Source: Candidatus Eiseniibacteriota bacterium
Lineage (GTDB): Bacteria; Eisenbacteria; RBG-16-71-46
Length of the DNA: 41,020 nt
Direction of reading: 5' to 3'
Assembly: GCA_016215625.1 (NCBI GenBank)
Contig: JACRIW010000045.1
Coordinates: 1-41,020, forward strand
The translations under genes were made by a program, and so were the position numbers. Positions 15,733 through 24,374 of this stretch are shown here, piece by piece; positions within the stretch are counted from its first letter, which is position 1, and each line of letters starts with the position of its first letter. The notes below the pieces were generated by a model. It saw only the letters and a program-made list of their open reading frames with translations, was not told the DNA's origin and did not search any database.

Positions 15733-18700
15733 TCAGACCGCGATGCGAGCCGCCTCAAAGAAGGCAGCGGGAATCGGGTGCTCGAGCCGCCAAGTGATGC
15801 TCAGAGGCCGCTCTCCTTCGTGGGTCACGTACTGCACCGGCCCGAGGAAGAGATAGGGAGCGGTTTCCCCACGGTCATCCGAGTCCTCGGTTCGCACGAA
15901 GAGCAACGGCGTGATCTTGAGGGCTTCGTGCTTGATGTTTCGCTGCCCCTTGATCGAGAGAGCGGCGGTTTGGGACTGCGACTGCCAGTGGAAGAGTTGA
16001 GGAGAGATCACGTAGTCCTTGTACATCGTCGACGGAGAAAAGTCCTTTTCGTCCTTCTTGAGAGTCACGAACAGAAGATCCAAGCGAGGAGACTCGAGGA
16101 AATAGACGCCCTCGCGCACACGAGTGAGCTCGCTCCGCTCGCCGTACGTCAGTGCCGCCAGGATCTGTTCCTGCCTGTAGTGGCAGTGAACATGTAACCC
16201 CCCCATTCGCTCCGGCTGAGCAATCGGCACAAACTTCAGATCTTCAAGCAACACGCTGGCGAGTTCGCTCAGTTCTCGTAGGTGATTTGGATGCGACCAG
16301 AGGGACGCGAGGCAAGCAGCCGGTTCGGCAAAGCCCCGCTCTTTGAAGAGCGTTGAGAGAACGATCGCCCAGGCGCGCGATGGAGAGGGTGGTTTGGCCC
16401 GCGAGGCGTCGTGACGAACCATCTGTAGTATTGCGGGGTCGTCCAGCCCGACTAGTCTCGCGAGGCCGCGCTCGAGTTCTTCAACTGCTGCGCTTGTGGA
16501 TTCCGCAAGCAGACCCGCGGCGCGCTTAAGCGCCGTCAGGCAGCGACCGCGATAGAGCTCGTCGAGTGACCAGCCCGTTTCGCGTAGCACGTCGGCGACG
16601 GTGGCGTGGACTCCCAAACTTCTGATCTCGCGCACGAGAGTTGCCCGCTGCGCTCGGAGCGCTTGCTTCAGATTCGCGATGACGAGGTCGCGAGCATCCG
16701 GGGTGAGCTCAATGCTGCAGCCGGGCGGCAGCATCGGGAACCCCATCTCGGTCTGGTGGAGTACTCCGCGTCGGGTACCGCCCACGAGTGCCCGTAGATT
16801 GCGGTCGAGCCTAAACTCCCGTTCCGGGGTCGACACGAGATCAAGCACCGTGAGGCAACGTTTGCCGTGGGCGATTCGGAGACCGCGTCCGATTTGCTGC
16901 AGAAAGACCGTGGGGCTCTCCGTTGGACGAAGTAGCAGCACAGTGTCGACCTCAGGGATATCCACGCCTTCGCTTAGCACATCAACGGTGAAGAGCGCCT
17001 GCACACGTCCATCCTTGAGCGCGGAGATCGAGTCCTCTCGGTCCGTCGAGTCGCCAAGTACGACTCTCGAAGCGATGCCGGCGTTTGTGAAGCGCTCTGC
17101 CATGAAGCGCGCGTGGTCCTTGCTGGCACAGAACCCGATCGCTCGCATGCGACACGGGTCCGCGATGTAGGCACGAACCGCATCGAGGATCTGTCGCGCT
17201 CGGACGTCGTGGGCGGAGAGGAGTTCACCGAGTTTCGACACATCGAATCGGCCGCGCTTCCATGCGGTGGAGAGGTCCGCGGAGTCCTTCAGCCCGAAGT
17301 ACTGGAACGGAGCCAACAAGCCTTGCTCAATAGCATCCCAGAGTCGCAGTTCGACCGCGATGTGCCCGTCGAACCAGTGCAGCAGGTCGGCGCCGTCCGC
17401 GCGCTCCGGTGTTGCCGTGAGTCCGAGGAGCAACTGGGGGCGCAGGTGTTCGAGAAGCCGCTTGTAGGAAGCCGCTTCGGCATGGTGGAACTCGTCGACA
17501 ATCACCATGTCCCAACCGTCTGACGGCAACTCATCGAGATTCAGACGCGCCAGACTTTGGATGCTCGCGAAGACCGTATCGCCGTTGGTCGGGCGTTCGC
17601 CCGCGACAAAGAGTTCGCCGAACTCGGCGAGCCGAAGAGCATGACGAAACGTCGCTCGTGCCTGGGTGAGGATCTCCTGCCGATGCGCGATGAAGAGCAG
17701 CCTCGGGAATCGCCCGTGTTGCTCACGAAAGCCCTCTCGGAATTGCCTGTAGTCGAGCGCAGCGATGACGGTCTTGCCCGTTCCTGTTGCCGCGACAACC
17801 AGATTTCGCCAGCGATTATGAACCTGTCGCTCTGCAGCAAGCGCCTCGAGGATGGCTGCCTGGTAGGGGTAGGGATGAATGTCTAGGAGCACGCTAGCGC
17901 TTTCTCCCGCCCGCTCCGCCCGAAGCGCTGCCCGGAGGCGCTCCCCATCCCTTTCTGGATCGAACCCTTCGAAAGACGGGTCATTCCAATAGGCTTCGAA
18001 CGTCGCCTGAAACTTCCGGAGAACGCTCACAGATTCACTGCCGACTCGAACATTCCATTCCAACCCATCGCTCAGCGCCTGAGCGGAGAGATTGGACGAT
18101 CCGATGTAGGCCGTTGTGAACCCTGAGTCTCGACGGAACAGCCAGGCCTTTGCGTGCAGGCGAGTGCGACGCGTGTCGTATGAAACTCGGACGTGTGCTC
18201 CCAGCCGATGCAATTCTTCCAAGACTCGAGGCTGCGTCGCCCCCATGTACACAGTTGTAAGTACTCGCATCTTGCGGGGGTGTCGCGCCAAGAAGGCCTC
18301 GAGCGCCGGTTGAAGTGCGCGGTACCCACTCCACAAGAGGAACGAACAGAGCAAATCTACTTGATTGGCGGACTCGAGTTCGCGTTTGAGCTCAAAGCCC
18401 ACACCGTGTTCGCCTCGGGCGTTCACGAGAAGGTGGCTTTCGGGTAGCGGGATGGATGGACGCTTGGGCGCCTCTGCGACTGCGAGTGGCGTGTGCTCAA
18501 CGATGGCGAGCAACAACTCGCCCGTCACGGGTTCCGCATTCCAGCCTGAATCGCTCTGGCCGAGCTCGGGTAGCTGGCTGTGGATGAACTGCAGCACGCG
18601 ATTGCAGAGTTCGATCTGCTTAGCGGGCCCTGCCTTCCTGTCCTCGAGAGTAATGAGCGCCGCGCGCAGCCGTTGCTGAAGGTGTTCGACGAGGCGGGCG

Positions 18701-18825
18701 GAGGCGTCGGAACTGGAGAGCTGGTCAGAGTATGCCTTCAGTGAGTGTGACAACCCGGCTAGCTTCTCTTTGAGTGCCTGAGTAACAACCTTCTCGTAGA
18801 GCCCGGGAATCAGGTCGTTGGACAT
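15733..18825 (-). CDS. PLD-family nuclease / SF2 helicase with DUF3427-like C-terminus, candidate defence protein
   Basis: Protein of 1030 residues starting MSNDLIPGLYEKVV, chosen because GAGG lies 5 nt upstream and similarity to the family begins there. Residues 150-270 are a phospholipase-D-like domain with the HxK half-motif (LHAKAWLF, H224, K226) and GSSNLS (242-247); one visible HxK implies dimerisation or a degenerate second site. Residues 315-650 form a superfamily II helicase: Walker A ATGTGKT (346-352), DEFH (444-447), LTATPE (469-474), VLSEGVDIPEVD and QQIGRGLR (643-650). About 790-1030 resembles DUF3427 in length, placement and the closing PLFLGP/EHPIP region. This PLD-helicase-DUF3427 architecture recurs in defence islands. 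Base composition is lower in GC than flanking genes, suggesting acquisition. A nuclease-translocase acting on foreign DNA is inferred. Confidence 0.85.
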   Translation of the reverse strand: MSNDLIPGLYEKVVTQALKEKLAGLSHSLKAYSDQLSSSDASARLVEHLQQRLRAALITLEDRKAGPAKQIELCNRVLQFIHSQLPELGQSDSGWNAEPVTGELLLAIVEHTPLAVAEAPKRPSIPLPESHLLVNARGEHGVGFELKRELESANQVDLLCSFLLWSGYRALQPALEAFLARHPRKMRVLTTVYMGATQPRVLEELHRLGAHVRVSYDTRRTRLHAKAWLFRRDSGFTTAYIGSSNLSAQALSDGLEWNVRVGSESVSVLRKFQATFEAYWNDPSFEGFDPERDGERLRAALRAERAGESASVLLDIHPYPYQAAILEALAAERQVHNRWRNLVVAATGTGKTVIAALDYRQFREGFREQHGRFPRLLFIAHRQEILTQARATFRHALRLAEFGELFVAGERPTNGDTVFASIQSLARLNLDELPSDGWDMVIVDEFHHAEAASYKRLLEHLRPQLLLGLTATPERADGADLLHWFDGHIAVELRLWDAIEQGLLAPFQYFGLKDSADLSTAWKRGRFDVSKLGELLSAHDVRARQILDAVRAYIADPCRMRAIGFCASKDHARFMAERFTNAGIASRVVLGDSTDREDSISALKDGRVQALFTVDVLSEGVDIPEVDTVLLLRPTESPTVFLQQIGRGLRIAHGKRCLTVLDLVSTPEREFRLDRNLRALVGGTRRGVLHQTEMGFPMLPPGCSIELTPDARDLVIANLKQALRAQRATLVREIRSLGVHATVADVLRETGWSLDELYRGRCLTALKRAAGLLAESTSAAVEELERGLARLVGLDDPAILQMVRHDASRAKPPSPSRAWAIVLSTLFKERGFAEPAACLASLWSHPNHLRELSELASVLLEDLKFVPIAQPERMGGLHVHCHYRQEQILAALTYGERSELTRVREGVYFLESPRLDLLFVTLKKDEKDFSPSTMYKDYVISPQLFHWQSQSQTAALSIKGQRNIKHEALKITPLLFVRTEDSDDRGETAPYLFLGPVQYVTHEGERPLSITWRLEHPIPAAFFEAARIAV

Positions 18826-19197
18826 TGTGGCCTCGCGTGAAGCAGGGCAGGGTGCCGCCAGTACTTGGGAAGCTGACTCACGCAGAGTACGAAAGCGGTA
18901 CTGCGTCATGCACGAGTTTTCGCGCCGCTCGGGACCAGTCACGATCGCGGAACGCGGAGCCTGCGAGAGCGTCCGGCCTTCGCGAAATGCGGGAAGTGGC
19001 CATGCACCCTTTGCGAGTGGCGACATCGTCACACGGGCACGCACTCGCCCTTCCGCCTGCCCCCCCCCCCGCCCGCAATGGTCAAATAGGAGCATTGCCG
19101 CCCCTCGGACCCCGCTTCTACGCTCGCTGGGTCATGGCGCGAATCCCCCCGGCGCCGTGCGGCACCCGGCGGGCTCTGCTGCGCCCGGCTTCGGGCG
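18826..19197. other. Divergent intergenic region, helicase / FG-GAP protein
   Basis: 372 nt without a supported gene, holding the start region of the helicase gene (GAGG at 18831-18834 on the minus strand) and the upstream region of the FG-GAP gene. Apart from an 11-C tract I see no clear -35/-10 pair, palindrome or RNA gene. An in-frame minus-strand extension of the helicase frame crosses it but lacks a ribosome site. Confidence 0.4.
19060..19070. repeat. Homopolymeric tract of 11 C
   Basis: An uninterrupted run of 11 C lies 128 nt before the FG-GAP protein start codon. Runs of this length slip during replication and can alter promoter spacing. Here its link to expression is only positional. 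Confidence 0.6.
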
Positions 19198-22100
19198 ATG
19201 ACCACGGCAGCAGAACGGGCACCCCACATGCACATCACCAGCGCCGCCGTTCGCGCGCCTCGTGAGTCCGTCCGTCGCGCGCCTCACGCATTCGCCCACA
19301 GCGCCGTTCTCACTCTCGTCGCGCTCGCCTGCGCGGCATCCACGGGATGGGCCGCGCTCCGCTTCGACCCACCGGTGTCGCTCGCGGTCGGTGCAGGCGT
19401 GCACGGGGTCGCACTCTCGGATCTCAATGGCGATGGTTTCGACGATCTCATCGTCGTCAACGGTGGCGCTTCGTCCGTAGGCGTGTACCTCGGCACCGCA
19501 CCCGGAGAGTTTGGTGCGCCCACGCAGAACATGGTCGGCGCGAACCCGCAGAGCGTCGCGGTCGAGGACATCGACGGCGACGGCAACCGCGATCTCGTGG
19601 TGACCAACGCCGGCGACCACACGTTCTCCGTGCTCCGCGGCAATGGCGACGGCACGTTCCAGGCCCAGGAAGTGCACGCGACCGGTCTCGGCCCGGCGGC
19701 ACTGCTCATCGTCGAGATCACGGGCGACGGATACCCCGACGTCGTCGTCGCGAACGCGGGCGAGCAGAGCGTTTCGGTCTTCTTCGGCGGAGAGACCGGC
19801 GCATTCGGCACGCGAGTGGACGTCGCCCTGCCGGGCGCCCCGAGCGCCCTGGCGGCCGACGAGTTGAACGACCTCGCCGGCCTCGACCTCGCCGTCGCCT
19901 GCGCGCCGAACCATGTGGCCATCGTCGCGGGCGACTTCGCGGGGCACTTCACGCTCGGCAACGTGCTCACGGTGGGAGCGGATCCGCGCAGCATCGTCGC
20001 GCGCGATCTCGACAACGACGGACGCACGGATCTCGTCACCGCGGACCGCGGCGCGAACGCGTTGTCGGTGCTCGTGTCGATCGGGAGCGGCGACTTCGCA
20101 CCCGCGACGAGCTTGCCGATGGGGGCACAGCCCACCGCGGTGGCGTTCCAAGACATGGACTACGACGGCTGGTCCGACCTCGTCTGCCTGCAGGCGGGCG
20201 ACGGCACGGTCTCGGTGTCGCGCGGGCACGGCACACTGACGTTCTCGCCGCGCCGCGATCTCGCGGCCTCGGCCAGCCCCACGGGTCTCCTCGTGTGGGA
20301 CCTGAACCAGGACAGCTACCTCGACTTCGTCACGTGGGACGAGTCCGCGGGCACGGTCGATCTGCACATGATGAATCCGATCCTCAACGGCGAGCTCGCC
20401 TTCGTGCAGCAGCCCTCGTCGTTCGTCGCGGGCACGCCCATGCCGAACGCGGTCAAGCTGCGCGTCACCGACGAGCTCGGCGCGCCGGTCGTCGACGAGC
20501 CCGTGTGGATCTGGATGGATGGCGGTGGCGACCTGCTGAACGGCAGCGAGGAAGTGCTCACGGACGGCGACGGCGTCGCCACGTTCCCGGGCCTGTCCGC
20601 GGTGGTCGCGGGTCGCAAGCTGCTCTACGCGTGGACCGCCACGCTGAACGCGCCGCCGAGCGACGAGTTCGTCGTCTCCGCGGGCCCGGCCACCGACGTG
20701 CGATTCGCCGTGCAGCCGACCCATGTGCTCGTCGGGGCCGCGATCTTGCCGGCCGTGCGTGCGCAGGTCACCGACGTGTACGGCAACGCCGTCGAGGGCG
20801 CGCCGGTCTCGATCGCGCTCGAAGGCCCGGGCACGCTCACGGGGTGCGGCACACGGGCCACCGACGTCGACGGCTACGCTTCGTTCGATTCGCTGGTCGT
20901 CGATGCGCTCGGCACACACCGCCTGATCGCGCAGGTGCCGCCTTCGCTGCAGAGCTTCAGCGAGGCGTTCACCGTGCTGCCTCCTCCGGTGACCCTGCAC
21001 TTCGCGATTCGGGTTCCGATGGCCACGGGCTTCGGATGTCTCGCGGCCACGTCCGCGGACTTCAACGGGGACGGCGTTCCCGACCTCGCCGCGGCGAACA
21101 CCACGACGAACAAGCTCTCGGTGATGCTGGGCACGGGTGGCGGCGTGTTCGCCGCCAAGGTGGACTACGTGACCGCCAGCTCGCCCATCTCGATCGCGGC
21201 GGCGGATCTCGATCGCGACGGCCACATGGACCTCGTCGTCGCCAATCGCGGCAGCAACAGCGTGTCCGTGCTGCGCGGCCTGGGCACCGGCGCCTTCGCG
21301 CCCCGCACCGACCTCGCGGTCGGAATGTGGCCGTGGGCTTTCGCGATCGCCGACTTCAACTCGGACCTCGTGCCCGACATCGCCACCGCCAACGAAGGGG
21401 ACCGCACGGTCTCGGTGCTGCTCGGCCTCGCGGGTGGAGGCTTCGCCCCGGCGACGAGCATCAACGTCGGTCAGGACCCGTTGGGACTCGCGAGCGGCGA
21501 CGTCGACCGCGACGGCGACCAGGACCTGGTCGTGACGCTCGCCACGAACCGGGTGATGCGCATGCTCGGAAACGGGCTGGGAGGGTTCGCGCTCACGGCC
21601 GCGCGCAGCACCGTGGGCTCGCCGCGCACGCTCGCGCTGGCCGACATGAACGGCGACGGCAGGCTCGACGCCGTGGCGTCGAGCTACTCGGACGGCCTCG
21701 CGGTGCACCTCGGGCAGGCGGACGGCACGTTCGACGCCGGACACCTCTACATGCCCGGCTACGGAATGTCGCAGATGGTCGTGGGCGACGTGGATGGTGA
21801 CGGCCATCAGGACGTGTTCTTCTCGAACGTCACCACGCATTCGGTCTCCGTGATGCTGGGCGACGGGAACGGCGCGCTGTGGCCGCCGCAGACTTTCCCC
21901 GCGGCGACCAACCCGTGGGCCGCGGCGATCGCCGACCTCAATCAGGACGGCTTCGCGGACCTGGTGACCGCCGACAACGACGAGAACACGGTCAGCGTGT
22001 ACCTCCAGTCCCGGCTCGCCGGCGCGTCGATCGCATTCGTGACGCAGCCGTCGATCGTCGCGAAGGGCGCGGTCATGTCGCCGGCCGTGCGCGTGAAGGT

Positions 22101-23907
22101 GAGCGACTCCGCGAGCGCTCCCGTCGCGGGCGCACACGTGGCGCTCTCGCTCGTGGGCGGCGGCACGCTGAGCGGCGGCGGCACCGTGGTGACGGGGGCC
22201 GACGGCATCGCCACGTTCGCGTCGCTGATCGTGGACTCGACGGGCACGCATCGTCTGGTGGCCTCGTGCGCGGGCACGCTTCCCGTGACGAGCAACTCGT
22301 TCAACGTGCTTCCGCCGGTGCGGCTCTTCGCGGTGGCGCGGACGTTCCCGGTCGGCACGAACCCCCGCTGCATCGCGGCGGCGGACCTCGACGGCGACGC
22401 TGCGCTCGACCTCGTCGTCGCGAACATCACGAACAACACGATCTCCGTGCTGCGGGGCTACGGCGACGGCACGTACGCGCCGAAGGTGGACTATCCCGCG
22501 ATCGGCGGGCCCGGCACGATCCGGATCGCCGACATCAATCGTGACGGCCGGCTCGATCTCGTCGTGGCCGGCGCCGCGACGCACGCGTTCTCGCTCATGC
22601 TCGGCAACGGCAACGGCACGTTCGCGGCGCACGTGGATTTCGACTACGGCAATCCCGCGGGCGCGCTGCAGGTCGGCGACATCGACCTCGACGGCAAGCT
22701 CGACGTCGTGACGTCGGCGAGCAGCTCGAACTACCTCTCCGTGCGCCTCGGCAACGGCGACGGAACGTTCGGCACACGGCGCGACGTCACGGCCGCCGGC
22801 AATCCGGTCGGCATCGTGATCGCGGACGTGACCGGAGACGGCAGGCCGGACCTGCTCACCGCATCGATCGCGGCCGACCTGCTCTTCATGCTGCCCGGCA
22901 ACGGCGACGGCACGTTCGGCGCGGCCCAGTCGTTCGACGCCGGCGACCAGCCGCACGACCTGATCGCGGGCGACTGGAACGGCGACGGCAAGCTCGACGT
23001 GGCGACCGCCAACTACGATTCGAACACCGTCTCGGTGCTCATGGGCGCAGGCGACGGTTCGTTCGGTCCCCGCACGCGGTACAAGTCCGGCGTTCAGCCG
23101 TACCGGCTCGCGGCGGCCGACCTCGATCGTGACGGCCGGCTCGACATCGTCTCGGCCAACATGTCCACGACGATCTCGGTCTTCCGCGGACTCGCCGGTG
23201 GCACGTTCTCGGCCAAGGACGACTACGCCTCTCCGTTGGCGTTCGACGTCGTGCTCGCCGATCTCGACTCGAACGGCAGCCTCGACATGGCGGCGCCGAA
23301 CTACAGCGCTTCGACCGTGTCGGTCTTCCTCAACACCATGAGCCTGCCCACGCCGACGCTGATCGAACTCTTCCGCGCGACCGCGAGCACGGCGGGCGTG
23401 CGAGTGGAGTGGCAGCTCTCCGACGCCGCCGCGTTGCGCACATGTGCGCTCGAGCGTGCGTCGAGCGAGGCGGGCGAGTGGGCCGCGGTGAGCGCCGCGC
23501 CGGTCGCGCAGGGCGCGCTGCAGGTCGTCGTCGACGCCGACGCACCCGCGGGCGTCACGAGCTGGTACCGCCTGCGCGGCACGCTGCGCAACGGAACGCC
23601 GTTCACCTACGGGCCGGTGTCGGCCGAAGGCATGGCCGTCGTGCGGACGCTCGAACTCGCGGCGCCGTGGCCTAACCCGAGCCGGGGCGCAGCGACGATG
23701 TCGTTCGGGCTTCCCTCGCGCGCGCACGTGCGGCTGGCGCTCGTGGATCTGCAGGGGCGCGAGGTCGCGCTGCTCGCCGACGGCGTCCGCGACGCCGGAC
23801 GCCAGGTCGCCCTGCTCGACGCTTCGGACTTGAGCCCGGGCATCTACTTCGCCCGCCTGCAGTCGGGCGGCGCGAGCCTCGTGCGGAGATTCGTGATCGT
23901 GAAGTGA
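19198..23907 (+). CDS. Giant secreted FG-GAP/VCBS-repeat protein with C-terminal sorting domain
   Basis: Protein of 1569 residues. Start ATG at 19198; MHITSAAV at 19228 is an alternative, and neither has a good ribosome site. A long N-terminus ends in a signal-like stretch (AVLTLVALACAASTGWA, about 36-52). Residues about 55-395, 600-930 and 1030-1380 are VCBS/FG-GAP repeats (DLNGDGFDDLIVVN, DIDGDGNRDLVVTN, DRDGHMDLVVAN and many more), which build Ca-binding beta-propellers. Between them lie Ig-like invasin/Big_1 type domains (FVQQPSSFVAGTPMPNAVKLRV and similar, near 400, 500 and 940). The end, about 1488-1569 (PWPNPSRGAATMSFGLP ... LSPGIYFARLQSGG ... RRFVIVK), is a FlgD-Ig / type IX secretion sorting domain, expected to send the protein to the surface. 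Likely an adhesin or surface-exposed binding protein. Confidence 0.9.
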   Translation: MTTAAERAPHMHITSAAVRAPRESVRRAPHAFAHSAVLTLVALACAASTGWAALRFDPPVSLAVGAGVHGVALSDLNGDGFDDLIVVNGGASSVGVYLGTAPGEFGAPTQNMVGANPQSVAVEDIDGDGNRDLVVTNAGDHTFSVLRGNGDGTFQAQEVHATGLGPAALLIVEITGDGYPDVVVANAGEQSVSVFFGGETGAFGTRVDVALPGAPSALAADELNDLAGLDLAVACAPNHVAIVAGDFAGHFTLGNVLTVGADPRSIVARDLDNDGRTDLVTADRGANALSVLVSIGSGDFAPATSLPMGAQPTAVAFQDMDYDGWSDLVCLQAGDGTVSVSRGHGTLTFSPRRDLAASASPTGLLVWDLNQDSYLDFVTWDESAGTVDLHMMNPILNGELAFVQQPSSFVAGTPMPNAVKLRVTDELGAPVVDEPVWIWMDGGGDLLNGSEEVLTDGDGVATFPGLSAVVAGRKLLYAWTATLNAPPSDEFVVSAGPATDVRFAVQPTHVLVGAAILPAVRAQVTDVYGNAVEGAPVSIALEGPGTLTGCGTRATDVDGYASFDSLVVDALGTHRLIAQVPPSLQSFSEAFTVLPPPVTLHFAIRVPMATGFGCLAATSADFNGDGVPDLAAANTTTNKLSVMLGTGGGVFAAKVDYVTASSPISIAAADLDRDGHMDLVVANRGSNSVSVLRGLGTGAFAPRTDLAVGMWPWAFAIADFNSDLVPDIATANEGDRTVSVLLGLAGGGFAPATSINVGQDPLGLASGDVDRDGDQDLVVTLATNRVMRMLGNGLGGFALTAARSTVGSPRTLALADMNGDGRLDAVASSYSDGLAVHLGQADGTFDAGHLYMPGYGMSQMVVGDVDGDGHQDVFFSNVTTHSVSVMLGDGNGALWPPQTFPAATNPWAAAIADLNQDGFADLVTADNDENTVSVYLQSRLAGASIAFVTQPSIVAKGAVMSPAVRVKVSDSASAPVAGAHVALSLVGGGTLSGGGTVVTGADGIATFASLIVDSTGTHRLVASCAGTLPVTSNSFNVLPPVRLFAVARTFPVGTNPRCIAAADLDGDAALDLVVANITNNTISVLRGYGDGTYAPKVDYPAIGGPGTIRIADINRDGRLDLVVAGAATHAFSLMLGNGNGTFAAHVDFDYGNPAGALQVGDIDLDGKLDVVTSASSSNYLSVRLGNGDGTFGTRRDVTAAGNPVGIVIADVTGDGRPDLLTASIAADLLFMLPGNGDGTFGAAQSFDAGDQPHDLIAGDWNGDGKLDVATANYDSNTVSVLMGAGDGSFGPRTRYKSGVQPYRLAAADLDRDGRLDIVSANMSTTISVFRGLAGGTFSAKDDYASPLAFDVVLADLDSNGSLDMAAPNYSASTVSVFLNTMSLPTPTLIELFRATASTAGVRVEWQLSDAAALRTCALERASSEAGEWAAVSAAPVAQGALQVVVDADAPAGVTSWYRLRGTLRNGTPFTYGPVSAEGMAVVRTLELAAPWPNPSRGAATMSFGLPSRAHVRLALVDLQGREVALLADGVRDAGRQVALLDASDLSPGIYFARLQSGGASLVRRFVIVK

Positions 23908-23925
23908 CGCGGCACATCGCGAACG

Positions 23926-23956
23926 CGGGGCGGCGCCGATCGGCGACGCCCCGTTT
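23926..23956 (+). terminator. Intrinsic terminator of the FG-GAP gene
   Basis: CGGGGCG ... CGCCCCG, with the inner palindrome CGCCGATCGGCG, folds into a long hairpin ending in TTT, starting 19 nt after the stop codon. Confidence 0.7.
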
Positions 23957-24014
23957 CAGTTGCAGTGGTCATGGAGCGGGCATGACTTCACGTCAGCCTC
24001 AAGTCCTCGAACGC

Positions 24015-24045
24015 GTTGACCGCTGTACGCCAATGGGCGTACATT
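24015..24045 (+). promoter_or_regulatory. Promoter with overlapping inverted repeat for the toxin-antitoxin-like pair
   Basis: TTGACC (24015-24020) and TACATT (24040-24045, spacing 19; GTACAT one base earlier gives 18) form a plausible promoter. A perfect inverted repeat, TGTACGCC (24024-24031), AATG, GGCGTACA (24036-24043), covers the spacer and the -10 box. Such an overlap is the usual arrangement for autoregulation by an antitoxin. The GTG of the first gene follows only 7 nt after the -10 box, so the transcript would be leaderless. Confidence 0.65.
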
Positions 24046-24052
24046 GCGCGGC

Positions 24053-24373
24053 GTGCCCACGCGTGGTGACGGATTCCGAGAGGCGCGAGCCGGTCTGATT
24101 CGGGCGCTCGAACTGGGGCAGTTCGAGTTCGAGATCGGCGAGGTTCGGGAGGGCAAGAACCTGCTGCAGACCGGCGAAGTCACGCGTGAGTTCGTGATCG
24201 GTCTCTTGCGCGTGTGTCGTGGAAGTGATCACTCGACCAGTCCGCATCACTTCGCGCCGTCATTGAGTTGCCACGTGTTCAAGCCGGTCGCCAAGCGTGT
24301 TCGCTGGTACATCAAGTGCTACTTCCCTGGAGCGACGACCGTTCTGATCAGCGTGCATATCGCGGAGCACTGA
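24053..24373 (+). CDS. MqsR/DUF4258-like small protein, candidate mRNA-interferase toxin
   Basis: Protein of 106 residues starting at GTG (24053); a TTG three codons upstream is also in frame. The second half, EFVIGLLRVCRGSDHSTS ... CHVFKPVAKRVRWYIKCYF ... TTVLISVHIAEH, follows the pattern of MqsR (VIIGL ... SDH ... DVYRP ... VYLKIT ... VLIVSFK), a RelE-like ribonuclease toxin that cleaves mRNA. The order of conserved Tyr/Trp, Lys and the final 'SVH/SFK' strand is the same, but the identity by eye is low, so DUF4258, whose members are also found beside YgiT zinc-finger proteins, is an equally good label. It is followed after 1 nt by the antitoxin-like gene. Lower GC than neighbours. Toxicity is inferred, not shown. 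Confidence 0.65.
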   Translation: MPTRGDGFREARAGLIRALELGQFEFEIGEVREGKNLLQTGEVTREFVIGLLRVCRGSDHSTSPHHFAPSLSCHVFKPVAKRVRWYIKCYFPGATTVLISVHIAEH

Positions 24374-24374
24374 G

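Noticed and set aside
18826-19095. Upstream extension of the helicase frame
   Set aside because: No ribosome site or similarity; GAGG before ATG at 18825 fits better.
19132-23727. 1531-codon open frame on the minus strand across the FG-GAP gene
   Set aside because: Same effect; the composition is nonsense-like and the plus frame has clear FG-GAP repeats and a sorting domain.
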